A DNA stretch of 44,407 nt from a virus, in the IMG/VR virus record IMGVR_UViG_3300022701_000269, positions 1 to 44,407 of that record. One strand, given 5' to 3'. Positions 15,930-22,701 of this stretch are shown here, piece by piece (within the stretch, counting starts at the first letter, position 1; the number at the start of each line of letters is the position of its first letter). The notes under the pieces were generated by a model. That model worked only from the letters and a program-made list of their open reading frames with translations. It was not told the origin of the DNA and did not search any database. A program made the position numbers and the translations under genes.

Positions 15930-16835
15930 TTAAAACCAGCTTGTTATTTCATCCCAAACATCTTCTGCTGCGTCTCCTATTGCACTTCCTATGTCCTCAA
16001 ATGCATCGCCTATGCCCTCGAAAATATCACCTGTAGTATCCCATACCCACTCTGCGGCATCTTCTGTTATATCCCAAAGCCCCTCTGCAAGCTCTACGTT
16101 CTTATCAATAAGCCAGTCCATTGGTTCTTCTAACAGGCTTCCCGCTGCGCCTCCTAACATTCCACCGAAAGGACCGCCGAGCATATAACCAGCGACAGTT
16201 CCAAAAGATGAGCCAGGCTGGAATTTTCCTCCGCCTATCGTATAAGCAGTGGCAAGAACATTTCCAACAGCTGGCAAAGACTGTCCTAACGCATGAAGTG
16301 TGTCACTGCCGAGACCCTTTAAATAACTAAAAGAATCAATAACACCCGCGTCTTGGGCTGTTGTCATTAGCGAAGCTTGCTCAACTTGATCCAGCTGCGC
16401 GAAGGTCTGTGCCGCCGAGATGCTCAGTTCTGTTTCTCCGAGAGCATTAGCAGCAACAACTGCTTTCGTTGCTTCGTCAATTCCCATGGACTTAATTAAC
16501 TGCGACGCATGTGTGTTTCCGCTCATCGCAGCATAAGCCAAGCCCATTCCGGCATTAACTGTCACATCTTCGAGCTGCCCTGTTGCAAGCAGGGATGACA
16601 CATCCGCAGGCTGTCCACCGATCATATGATCAATAAGTTGTTCTAATGGACTTTTCTGCTTCTCTTGCATAGCCATTCTGTATAACTTATCGGCCTTGTC
16701 CGAGCGTGGAGTCGCATTAACTAATCCTATTGGATCAATATCCCTTGCTCCGCTTTGCGCAAGCATCCCTCCGAGAGTTCCCCAAACATTGTCCGGAATC
16801 GTGTCACTTAACAGGTCATAAGAAACTGGGTCCAT
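15930..16835 (-). CDS. Gly-rich, amphipathic protein (301 aa), possibly membrane-active
   Basis: First gene of the late arm. The N-terminal two thirds are Ala/Gly-rich and helical. Residues about 200-240 hold a hydrophobic Gly-rich segment (GTVAGYMLGGPFGGMLGGAAG), and the last 60 form acidic amphipathic repeats with regular Trp and Ile (EDAAEWVWDTTGDIF, GDAFEDIGSAIGDAA). This resembles membrane-perturbing ejection proteins more than enzymes. The family is unknown. AAAGGTAA precedes the ATG at 16835. It is served by the minus-strand promoter at 17020-17048 with a leader of about 175 nt. Confidence 0.75.
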   Translation of the reverse strand: MDPVSYDLLSDTIPDNVWGTLGGMLAQSGARDIDPIGLVNATPRSDKADKLYRMAMQEKQKSPLEQLIDHMIGGQPADVSSLLATGQLEDVTVNAGMGLAYAAMSGNTHASQLIKSMGIDEATKAVVAANALGETELSISAAQTFAQLDQVEQASLMTTAQDAGVIDSFSYLKGLGSDTLHALGQSLPAVGNVLATAYTIGGGKFQPGSSFGTVAGYMLGGPFGGMLGGAAGSLLEEPMDWLIDKNVELAEGLWDITEDAAEWVWDTTGDIFEGIGDAFEDIGSAIGDAAEDVWDEITSWF

Positions 16836-17019
16836 AATGTTTACCTTTTAATTTGGGCCTTGCCCTTGGCGCCTGTTGGCCCAGCCGAAAGACAATTCGG
16901 TTGCCCAGACCGAACTGCCCTTCGTGCTGTTACGAGGAATAATAAGTTACCTTCCGGTTTCCGCTGCGCGCCTGCGGTTCCTCGTTGCCTACGTCAAAAT
17001 TAAATCTTTGATTATCCTA

Positions 17020-17048
17020 AGCATACTACCTTTTCCCCGATGGGTCAA
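17020..17048 (-). promoter_or_regulatory. Late-arm promoter, minus strand
   Basis: On the minus strand: TTGACC (17048-17043), 17 bp, TATGCT (17025-17020). It reads into the gene starting at 16835 and is the best candidate to drive the whole late arm. Its -35 is 5 bp from the upstream block of the opposing early promoter, so the two could compete. Confidence 0.6.
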
Positions 17049-17053
17049 TAAAA

Positions 17054-17097
17054 TAATTCCTTGAATCCTTGACATCCGAATACAGAATTGAAATTAT
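17054..17097 (+). promoter_or_regulatory. Early promoter P1 with upstream TAATTCCT block
   Basis: TAATTCCTTGAA (17054-17065), TTGACA (17069-17074), 17 bp, AATTAT (17092-17097) with an extended -10 TG at 17089-17090. The same block at the same spacing recurs at two other promoters (19256, 22624). A TGTTC palindrome begins at 17111, about 7 bases after the expected transcript start. Confidence 0.65.
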
Positions 17098-17110
17098 TTC
17101 GGCCTTTCGG

Positions 17111-17127
17111 TGTTCAATATTTGAACA
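17111..17127. promoter_or_regulatory. Dispersed palindrome copy (TGTTCAATATTTGAACA)
   Basis: Just downstream of the predicted P1 transcript start, where a bound protein would block elongation. One of 21 copies. Confidence 0.85.
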
Positions 17128-17159
17128 TCCCGAGTCATATTGCCTTTTTGGTCTCCCGG

Positions 17160-17176
17160 TGTTCATTTTTCGAACA
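17160..17176. promoter_or_regulatory. Dispersed palindrome copy (TGTTCATTTTTCGAACA)
   Basis: 49 bp after the previous copy, both in the P1 leader. One of 21 copies. Confidence 0.85.
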
Positions 17177-17372
17177 CCTTCTGGTCATATCACCTCACAC
17201 CTTCTGGTCATTTAATGCCTCCGGCCTTTTGGCCTCCCGACACATCCTCTGGCCTTTGGCCTTTGGCCCCCTGTTCCGTCCGTCGGGCTAAAGCCCGCCG
17301 TCCGGCTCCGGCGCCCCGGCTGCTAATATTATTTCTCTAGTTAAAAGGTTCAAAATTTTCGTAGCTCATTTT

Positions 17373-17410
17373 GGGGGCTTTTTACCGCCGGCCGACAAGT
17401 AAAACCCCCC
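17373..17410. other. Strong imperfect hairpin in the control region
   Basis: GGGGG (17373-17377) and TTTTAC (17380-17385) pair with GTAAAA (17399-17404) and CCCCC (17405-17409), around a GC-rich loop. It could be an origin structure or a transcript hairpin. There is no U-run of terminator type after it. Confidence 0.55.
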
Positions 17411-17502
17411 ATCGACTGTGCACAAAAGTGCAAATTCAGCGTTGTGAACCGAGGTTTATGATAATGAACCTTGGAATGGTAATGATTTCAATGGGTTGTG
17501 GT

Positions 17503-17531
17503 TTGTGTTCAAGATATTGAACAATTATAAT
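17503..17531 (+). promoter_or_regulatory. Promoter P2 with a palindrome in the spacer
   Basis: TTGTGT (17503-17508), 17 bp, perfect TATAAT (17526-17531). The TGTTC palindrome at 17506-17523 fills the spacer and overlaps the -35, the classic place for a repressor operator. The first early gene starts 290 bp downstream. Confidence 0.55.
17506..17523. promoter_or_regulatory. Dispersed palindrome, N8 variant (TGTTCAAGATATTGAACA)
   Basis: The only copy with 8 instead of 7 bases between the arms. It lies within the P2 promoter. One of 21 copies. Confidence 0.75.
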
Positions 17532-17824
17532 TGGAAAATGGAATTATAATGGAGGGCCAACCGGCCCGACAAATTATTATTGTTAATCATTCCGGCTGGT
17601 TATAAATTTATTATCATTTTGGCATGGGTGGTGCATCACTAATTGTCAACCAACCGGGGGGAAACCGGAACACATTAACCAAGGGCCATGCCCGCAAAAG
17701 TGATCTTTGAAAAACCGAAATTGGTAATAGGCGCAAGCCGAAACGGGGACAAGCCCTAATTGCCAATGCGAATGTCAGGTTCTTGTGTAAGGCCAGGAAT
17801 CTTCCGATTATAAAGGAGACAGTT

Positions 17825-18400
17825 ATGGCCGAAAACAAGACCCGTAAGATTTACACTTTCCCTGCACCTGTTGACAACCCGTTTGCCAGTCGTGGCGAAA
17901 AAGGCTACTGTGTCCAAAGCCTTTCGTTCGGCAAAAAGGCGGATGGAAACATGAGCACGCTAACGCCGATTGAAATCGACGGTGAAGCCTATGACGGATT
18001 CAAGTTCGAGCTCTGGGTCCGCCTACCTCAGATCCCTGAGGAATGCGCCGAGGCGTTGAATGACGAACTGCGGGAGCAACTGGGACCAGAAATGGATTGG
18101 CTCACACTGATCGAAAGAGGAATCAAAACCTGTATGTACGGTTGTTCTGTGAGCGATTTCGATTCCGTTATGAAACCGTATGCTGATGGTGACTACGAAG
18201 CCGCCCAGGCGGCCGCCCAGCAGGTTTACAATGACTACGCCGTCGGCCGCAAGGCCACTGGCGGGGGAGGAACAACCCAAAAGGTGAAAGCCAAGAAGCT
18301 GTCCGAAATGGAAAAGCAGGCAGCCGAACTCGGCATGACTGCCGAAGAAATCTTCAAGGCTGCCGTGGCCGCCAAACGCGCCGAAATGGGGCTGGAATAA
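17825..18400 (+). CDS. First early gene, unknown (191 aa)
   Basis: The ATG at 17825 follows AAAGGAGAC. The product is acidic. An N-terminal half with FKFELWVRLPQIP and a helix GPEMDWLTLIERGIKTCMYG is followed by an Ala/Gln-rich helix, a Gly-rich linker (residues about 152-157) and a C-terminal Lys/Ala helix (LSEMEKQAAELGMTAEEIFKAAV) like those in DNA-associated proteins. No family was recognised. As the first gene after the divergent control region it is probably the earliest and most strongly expressed. Confidence 0.8.
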   Translation: MAENKTRKIYTFPAPVDNPFASRGEKGYCVQSLSFGKKADGNMSTLTPIEIDGEAYDGFKFELWVRLPQIPEECAEALNDELREQLGPEMDWLTLIERGIKTCMYGCSVSDFDSVMKPYADGDYEAAQAAAQQVYNDYAVGRKATGGGGTTQKVKAKKLSEMEKQAAELGMTAEEIFKAAVAAKRAEMGLE

Positions 18401-18411
18401 CCGCCAGAGCA

Positions 18412-18428
18412 TGTTCAATTTTCGAACA
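18412..18428. promoter_or_regulatory. Dispersed palindrome copy (TGTTCAATTTTCGAACA)
   Basis: 11 bp after the stop of the first early gene. One of 21 copies. Confidence 0.85.
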
Positions 18429-18555
18429 AATTGAGTTAACATAAACTTTCGTTCCTGGCCTTTCATAAGAATCTGACAGCTGTGCCGAAGGCCCTGCCTG
18501 CGGCATTTATTTTGCAGCAATGCTCTACGCGTCGATTCCACGATTCAATTTCGAT

Positions 18556-18834
18556 TCCTACCAACTGTAGAGTAGTCGCGACCGGCGCGGTCGGTCGGAA
18601 TGAACATCGGCAGGCTGATTTAAAGGTTGGTCTGGATTTCTGTGGCGGTTGGTCTGGAGATCTGTAAAAAAGGAGTTTTTTTTTTTTTTTTCTTTTTAAC
18701 TACAAAAGAACAAGACCACAGGCGCGAAGCGCAACTGAAGCGCAACCGCCAAAAGGCGCAACCGAACTAAAACCAACTCCAAATGTTCACGCCGGACGGC
18801 CACCGGGGAGGGACCTACTCTACAGTTGGTAGGA
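18556..18834. repeat. 20-bp inverted repeat enclosing a 239-bp poly-T segment
   Basis: TCCTACCAACTGTAGAGTAG (18556-18575) is perfectly complementary to 18815-18834. The enclosed 239 bp hold 16 Ts (18676-18691) and an inner pair GGCGGTTG (about 18642) with CAACCGCC (about 18752). A third partial copy (GTAGAGTAG) is at about 18890. It could fold into a long RNA hairpin or be a small mobile or recombination element. Confidence 0.6.
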
Positions 18835-18938
18835 GGCCGGGCGGCCGGGCGGCGGCAACGCCGGACGGAATAATCGAATAATTGAATGGTAGAGTAGGCC
18901 CGTTGGCAACAAACAACAACTATGAAAGGAGAAGAACA

Positions 18939-19121
18939 ATGTTAAACGAAACACAAAAACGGCGTATGCTCGCGCAACGGGCGCAACGTCTGATGGAAAG
19001 ACAACAAGACGCCTGGCTGGACAGAGGCGCAGACGAAGAAGAAGACTTTTATTCAGATTGGCTGATATACCATCTGGACCATATAACATGGCAACATGAG
19101 TGCGCCGACAGGCACAACTGA
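18939..19121 (+). CDS. Small charged helical early protein (60 aa)
   Basis: AAAGGAGAAG precedes the ATG at 18939; the frame runs further upstream but without an SD. The N-terminal half is basic (QKRRMLAQRAQRLMERQQ) and the C-terminal half acidic with Trp/His (EEEDFYSDWLIYHLD). It could bind a nucleic acid or a protein. No family known. Confidence 0.65.
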   Translation: MLNETQKRRMLAQRAQRLMERQQDAWLDRGADEEEDFYSDWLIYHLDHITWQHECADRHN

Positions 19122-19221
19122 AGCGCAAAGCGCAAAGCAGCTCACATTATAACTCAATCGGCATCCGCCCACGGCCAGTGACAATAGCGTAAGACCTCGG
19201 AATGAAAACATCACGAGTCCA

Positions 19222-19238
19222 TGTTCATATTTCGAACA
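19222..19238. promoter_or_regulatory. Dispersed palindrome copy (TGTTCATATTTCGAACA)
   Basis: Lies 33 bp before the -35 of P3. AACATCACGAG occurs both just before and just after it. One of 21 copies. Confidence 0.85.
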
Positions 19239-19255
19239 TCACGAGGGCACAATGT

Positions 19256-19299
19256 TAATTCCTCGAAAAGTTGACACACCGATGGAATTATGCAATTAT
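19256..19299 (+). promoter_or_regulatory. Early promoter P3 with upstream TAATTCCT block
   Basis: TAATTCCTCGAA (19256-19267), TTGACA (19271-19276), 17 bp, AATTAT (19294-19299) with an extended -10 TG. The -10 lies in the middle of three tandem AATTATGC units (19286-19309), so unit gain or loss would shift the spacing. It reads into the gene at 19351. Confidence 0.68.
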
Positions 19300-19350
19300 G
19301 CAATTATGCAATCGGGCCAACATGACCAAACGAAAGCCAAGGAGGCAATC

Positions 19351-19611
19351 ATGCCAAGCGTAGCCGAATTACTTGACAAAAAGCACCAGTTGTATTTGCA
19401 ATTAAAAACCCAGAAAGTCAAACTTTTCAATCTGTATCAAGAATACGAAGCCCAGAAGACTTACGTCGCTGCGATGCGCCAAGCATACGAGGCACTCGAC
19501 AGAGAACTGTTCGAGGCCAAGGCCAAAGCCGACGAAGTGAGCAAGCTCACATCTCAGTATTCCCTCGAACAACTCGAGGCGGAAGCCGCCAGGCGAGGAA
19601 TTAAAATTTAA
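19351..19611 (+). CDS. Coiled-coil early protein (86 aa)
   Basis: The ATG at 19351 has AAGGAGG upstream; the frame begins earlier but that part overlaps promoter P3. The product is almost one continuous helix with heptad character (residues 8-65), then LTSQYSLEQLEAEAARRGIKI, a short helix seen in small DNA-associated phage proteins. It may dimerise. Function unknown. Confidence 0.72.
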   Translation: MPSVAELLDKKHQLYLQLKTQKVKLFNLYQEYEAQKTYVAAMRQAYEALDRELFEAKAKADEVSKLTSQYSLEQLEAEAARRGIKI

Positions 19612-19621
19612 AGGAGCCAAA

Positions 19622-19972
19622 ATGATTAAAATCAAAAAGTCATTAGATTATAACGAGCAAAGTTATGAATTACCAAGCAAACGTAACGGACATTTGACAG
19701 TTAATCTTCATGCTGGCGAAAACGGAATAATAGAATTATTAAATGAGGTTCACACAACAACGCTTCGTTGGTATGAACTCTCGTTAATTTACATTGCCAA
19801 GCACAAGACACCAATTTATAAATTGGTATTAATTTCCTGGGGATTGAACGAAGGTTACTGGGAGCCAACACCAAGTCAATATCAGAACAACATACTTTAC
19901 TTTGACGACGCGAGAACCTTGGTGTCATATCTCGGTTATGTTTGTTTAATCTTCAGACAATGGCAAATTTAA
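19622..19972 (+). CDS. Small early protein, unknown (116 aa)
   Basis: AAAGGAGCC precedes the ATG. An alpha/beta protein with LTVNLHAGENGIIELLNE, a hydrophobic strand (YKLVLISWGL) and a C-terminal hydrophobic helix (LVSYLGYVCLIF). No family was recognised. It is cotranscribed with the previous gene from P3. Confidence 0.68.
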   Translation: MIKIKKSLDYNEQSYELPSKRNGHLTVNLHAGENGIIELLNEVHTTTLRWYELSLIYIAKHKTPIYKLVLISWGLNEGYWEPTPSQYQNNILYFDDARTLVSYLGYVCLIFRQWQI

Positions 19973-19981
19973 CCCAGATTG

Positions 19982-19998
19982 TGTTCGAAAAATGAACA
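19982..19998. promoter_or_regulatory. Dispersed palindrome copy (TGTTCGAAAAATGAACA)
   Basis: 10 bp after the previous stop. One of 21 copies. Confidence 0.85.
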
Positions 19999-20048
19999 AC
20001 CGAAGCTAACGTAAGCCAAACTCAAACAGGAGAGGAGGGACTCATAAG

Positions 20049-20345
20049 ATGAGCAAAGTAACAACCTTTGACGACTGTTATGAACAAGTACTGGAAAACT
20101 TTTACAAACCCAGAATGATTGAGTTTCTCAACCAGCAATTGCCAACATTCAGTTTTGTTCCCGATCGACGCATAGACCATAGGTTACGCCGAGTAATCAG
20201 TCGTGAGTCAAATTATGTCATTCGTCGAGCGCTGCGTGCTCGTGCTCGCAGTGGATGGAAATTAGACCTGTTTTCAACCCAGCTGTCAAGGCAATCGTGC
20301 CTTGAGGCAAGTGTTGGAAAATACAGATTGTGGAAATTACCTTAA
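20049..20345 (+). CDS. Small basic early protein (98 aa)
   Basis: Preceded by AGGAGAGGAGGG. The middle is strongly basic (RRIDHRLRRVISRES, RRALRARARSGWK), suggesting nucleic-acid binding. The N-terminus is acidic and helical. Unknown family. Confidence 0.65.
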   Translation: MSKVTTFDDCYEQVLENFYKPRMIEFLNQQLPTFSFVPDRRIDHRLRRVISRESNYVIRRALRARARSGWKLDLFSTQLSRQSCLEASVGKYRLWKLP

Positions 20346-20357
20346 GGAGGCAGAATT

Positions 20358-20642
20358 ATGGCAATTACACACAAAGCAACACTGCTGAGAATCAAACAAA
20401 TGCTCGAAGTTAGAGGAAGACTTACAGATGGTGGTTATTGTCCCTGGACAAAGGATAAGTTATATCCTTGGGATAATTCTATAATTAAACCTAGGCATTG
20501 TAAATCCTGCGCCACGGTCATGGAGTCAATAGAATATTTTTTCTCAGGTAATAATTATCGTTGCCCCTGTTGTTATTATAACGACAGAGATTTGAACGCA
20601 TTTGAAATAGCAAAACGAAAAGTCAAAGAGGCAGAATTATGA
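20358..20642 (+). CDS. Zinc-ribbon early protein (94 aa)
   Basis: AAGGAGG precedes the ATG. CKSC (about residues 49-52) and CPCC (about 70-73) form two Cys pairs about 20 residues apart, the spacing of a zinc ribbon. The C-terminus is a Lys-rich helix. It may bind DNA, RNA or a host enzyme such as RNA polymerase. It ends inside the next start (ATGA). Confidence 0.7.
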   Translation: MAITHKATLLRIKQMLEVRGRLTDGGYCPWTKDKLYPWDNSIIKPRHCKSCATVMESIEYFFSGNNYRCPCCYYNDRDLNAFEIAKRKVKEAEL

Positions 20643-20827
20643 TAACTCTTTACGAAATTCGATTTCCCTCGGCGGATCCTTGGGAGCCGAAGGCAGAATA
20701 TGTCTGCCGAAGTTGCATCGAAGATCTCCCAAGTTTCTTTTTCCCGGCTGAGGTCGAATATGACCTCGCCTGTGGGAAAACTTTGGCGGCAGCCCGCTGC
20801 CCAAACTGTGGAAAGGAGAATGACTAA
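20639..20827 (+). CDS. Zinc-ribbon early protein (62 aa)
   Basis: CRSC (about residues 23-26) and CPNC (about 54-57) make a second compact zinc ribbon. It overlaps the previous gene by 4 bases and the next by 1, so the three are translated together. Unknown family. Confidence 0.7.
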   Translation: MITLYEIRFPSADPWEPKAEYVCRSCIEDLPSFFFPAEVEYDLACGKTLAAARCPNCGKEND

Positions 20828-21039
20828 TGGCAAAACAAGTAATTGAAACCAAGTATATCGACGAAGAACTCGGAATAGAAATAAAGGTTCTGCGTACGCC
20901 AAAGCCTCGGCGGCGTGGACCAAGTACCAGTGTCAAGGTCTTCCATACCATCGGAGAAACACTTGATGTTAGCGCTTGTAAAGAACATCGTATTGCTTCG
21001 CTATCAATGAGCAAGCGCGCCAACGACAAGGGAAACTAA
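20827..21039 (+). CDS. Small early protein (70 aa)
   Basis: It begins at the last base of the preceding stop (TAATG), with AAAGGAG ten bases upstream. A beta-rich start is followed by a basic Arg/Pro stretch (PKPRRRGP). Function unknown. Confidence 0.6.
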   Translation: MAKQVIETKYIDEELGIEIKVLRTPKPRRRGPSTSVKVFHTIGETLDVSACKEHRIASLSMSKRANDKGN

Positions 21040-21052
21040 AGGGAGAATAATA

Positions 21053-21265
21053 ATGAGGCCTCTGGAATTCGCATTAATAATTATAACTATCGCTGTGCTC
21101 TTGTGGCAAAACGTGTTTCTCAAAGAACAACTTGAAAAACAGCGAGAAAACATAACCCTAATCAATCAAGAACTTCATCTGCTAAACGAACAAACACTTG
21201 GCATTAATCGTAATTTAAAGAGCCTCGGTGTCTTTTACGAGGTCACCCCAAAAGGAGACAAATAA
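21053..21265 (+). CDS. Single-pass membrane protein with coiled coil (70 aa)
   Basis: Residues 5-22 form one transmembrane helix (EFALIIITIAVLLWQNVF) and residues 25-55 an amphipathic helix. GGGAG precedes the ATG. It resembles small inner-membrane phage proteins; it could be a membrane tether for replication, superinfection exclusion or a lysis part. The context is early genes. Confidence 0.65.
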   Translation: MRPLEFALIIITIAVLLWQNVFLKEQLEKQRENITLINQELHLLNEQTLGINRNLKSLGVFYEVTPKGDK

Positions 21266-21267
21266 TC

Positions 21268-21459
21268 ATGACTACAGAAGGGACATACTATCTTGGTCGA
21301 TCTTTGTATCTTCTACGAAACCAAAGGAAAAACAGACAAGCGGGAATGGTCAAACAAATTCTTTGGGATTGGTTTTGGTCTGGCGCAGCTATTCTTTGGG
21401 CCATCGCACTTGCTGATGCATGGAATATTGTGACAACCGGAAGCAGTCTATTTTCTTAA
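21268..21459 (+). CDS. Small membrane-associated protein (63 aa)
   Basis: AAAGGAGAC precedes the ATG. A basic N-terminal half (RNQRKNRQ) is followed by a Trp-rich hydrophobic segment (ILWDWFWSGAAILWAIALADAW, split here as two helices or one). It is directly after another membrane gene, so the two may act together. Confidence 0.6.
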   Translation: MTTEGTYYLGRSLYLLRNQRKNRQAGMVKQILWDWFWSGAAILWAIALADAWNIVTTGSSLFS

Positions 21460-21480
21460 CATAGTTTTATTGGAGGGAAA

Positions 21481-21672
21481 ATGCGACCTTGTAATTGCAA
21501 AGATATGTATGAGGCAAAAAAGTTAAATCACCAAGGGATTAGTTTCAATGAATACAGCATCACAGTAAAACCAATGGGGGTCATTATTGAAGTGTATCCA
21601 CACTATCGGATTCGACTGCCAATGACAATATTTAAACGCTTTGCCAAATGGTACTTGGAGGATCAAGAATAA
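21481..21672 (+). CDS. Small early protein (63 aa)
   Basis: GGAGGG precedes the ATG. It starts with a Cys pair (CNC) and is otherwise a beta-beta-alpha-like small fold with a Trp at the end (FKRFAKWYLE). Unknown. Confidence 0.6.
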   Translation: MRPCNCKDMYEAKKLNHQGISFNEYSITVKPMGVIIEVYPHYRIRLPMTIFKRFAKWYLEDQE

Positions 21673-21723
21673 AAAAAATAAATATTTATATAAACGAAAG
21701 GATGGTACGAAAGGAGCCAAATT

Positions 21724-21876
21724 ATGGCATCTTACTCACCCACGCACATTTGTCCTGAGTGCGGCAAGCCCTGCAATAAAAATGATCTCATTAAGGCAGG
21801 TTATACATCCGCTGAGATCAGATATGGAAGCTGGCAAGAAAAACTAGTCATCGTAAAATTCAAAGGAGACAAGTAA
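21724..21876 (+). CDS. Very small zinc-finger-like protein (50 aa)
   Basis: The reading begins at the ATG at 21724 after AAAGGAGCC and ends at TAA 21874-21876. CPECGKPC (about residues 11-18) gives three Cys in a zinc-knuckle layout. A short Lys-rich tail follows. Unknown. Confidence 0.6.
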   Translation: MASYSPTHICPECGKPCNKNDLIKAGYTSAEIRYGSWQEKLVIVKFKGDK

Positions 21877-21878
21877 TC

Positions 21879-22076
21879 ATGACTACAGAATCAGTAAAAC
21901 AAATCCTCATGCAACGAGACAATCTGTCTTCCTCTGACGCAGACGCCGTCATCGAAGATTTCATCGCAGATCTCAACAACCTGCTCGACGATCCAGATTG
22001 TACTCTTATGGAAGCCGAACAGCTTGTCAAAAGTCACTTCGGCCTCGAACCAGATTACTTAATGGAATTTATATAG
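21879..22076 (+). CDS. Acidic small early protein (65 aa)
   Basis: AAAGGAGAC precedes the ATG. It is strongly acidic with an Asp-rich helix (SDADAVIEDFIADLNNLLDD) and no Cys. Acidic small phage proteins are often inhibitors or DNA mimics, but nothing here proves that. Confidence 0.65.
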   Translation: MTTESVKQILMQRDNLSSSDADAVIEDFIADLNNLLDDPDCTLMEAEQLVKSHFGLEPDYLMEFI

Positions 22077-22080
22077 TCCA

Positions 22081-22097
22081 TGTTCATTTTTCGAACA
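22081..22097. promoter_or_regulatory. Dispersed palindrome copy (TGTTCATTTTTCGAACA)
   Basis: 4 bp after the previous stop. One of 21 copies. Confidence 0.85.
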
Positions 22098-22111
22098 AAG
22101 GGAGATTAAAA

Positions 22112-22327
22112 ATGAAAAGATACAAAGGACGAACAGTTATCTGCGAATGTGATACAGGCATAACCGAGCTTGAAAAACAAGGAATAATGTCTAATTGGCC
22201 TGAATCACGAGACATCACTAAACCAAGGTATGATTATCCATCAAGTGGAAAATATGATGAACGCTGTCCTAAATGCGGTTATTATCCTGTTGTGTTAATT
22301 AAACCAGGTGATGATTTCATCGCCTAA
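22112..22327 (+). CDS. Small early protein with zinc-finger-like Cys pairs (71 aa)
   Basis: GGGAG precedes the ATG at 22112. There is a C-x-C pair near residues 11-13 and CPKC near residues 52-55. It may bind a metal. Unknown family. Confidence 0.62.
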   Translation: MKRYKGRTVICECDTGITELEKQGIMSNWPESRDITKPRYDYPSSGKYDERCPKCGYYPVVLIKPGDDFIA

Positions 22328-22340
22328 GGGAGACCAAATT

Positions 22341-22592
22341 ATGTTATCATCTCGAAGTTCTATCGACCGTAGTCTCATGGTAATTTCAAGCTTAGCTAAA
22401 GAATACGAAAATCTTACCGGCTGGGACACAAGCATTGAGCCTAATGCCCATTCTTGGCGCTGGGACAACCCATTTATTCGTCTATGGTTCAACGTGCCAA
22501 GTATGACTTACGGTATTAGCCATCATTTCAGCTGTTCCGCAGAGCTCATGGCACATTTCCAGCGATTGGAAATCCTTTGGAGAAAATTCTGA
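22341..22592 (+). CDS. Small early protein (83 aa)
   Basis: GGGAGACC precedes the ATG at 22341; the earlier ATG at 22308 lies inside the previous gene. A helix-strand-helix protein rich in Trp and Ser. Function unknown. Confidence 0.62.
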   Translation: MLSSRSSIDRSLMVISSLAKEYENLTGWDTSIEPNAHSWRWDNPFIRLWFNVPSMTYGISHHFSCSAELMAHFQRLEILWRKF

Positions 22593-22623
22593 GGTTAAAT
22601 ATGACCTTGCCTACCGGCAAAGT

Positions 22624-22667
22624 TAATTCCTCGAAAATTTGACATTTCCATTGTTCCATGATATGAT
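22624..22667 (+). promoter_or_regulatory. Early promoter P4 with upstream TAATTCCT block
   Basis: TAATTCCTCGAA (22624-22635), TTGACA (22639-22644), 17 bp, TATGAT (22662-22667) with an extended -10 TG. It is the closest of the three to consensus. The predicted transcript start is about 22674. Confidence 0.78.
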
Positions 22668-22701
22668 TGGTCCATAGAAAATGAAAGGAACATGTCACGT
22701 T

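Larger units (their letters stand above)
16836..17824. promoter_or_regulatory. Divergent control region between the two arms, candidate origin
   Basis: 989 bp with no credible gene. It holds back-to-back promoters at about 17.02-17.10 kb, three TGTTC palindromes, a second plus-strand promoter at 17503-17531, GGCC-rich low-complexity patches (16859-16885, 17218-17268), a CGGGCT-AA-AGCCCG hairpin (17284-17297), a strong G5/C6 hairpin (17373-17410), a hairpin at about 17440-17470, a CAATTATAATTG palindrome (17522-17533) and an AT-rich stretch (17515-17620). Such a mix fits a replication origin plus transcription switch. No DnaA boxes were seen. Confidence 0.6.
18401..18938. other. 538-bp intergenic region with structured, GC-shifted sequence
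   Basis: No credible gene. It contains a TGTTC palindrome (18412), a 20-bp inverted repeat pair (18556-18575, 18815-18834), a 16-T run (18676-18691), GCGCAA-type short repeats (about 18720-18765) and a GC-rich GGCCGGGCGG patch (18836-18866). The composition differs from the AT-leaning genes around it. Possibly a small-RNA gene or a recently acquired segment. Confidence 0.6.

Noticed and set aside
18023-18541. 172-aa minus-strand frame
   Set aside because: Antisense to the first early gene, whose SD, start and codon use are better; it crosses a palindrome and ends in unclear sequence.
18482-18667. 61-aa plus-strand frame in the 538-bp gap
   Set aside because: No SD, and it runs through the inverted-repeat arm; not convincing as a protein.
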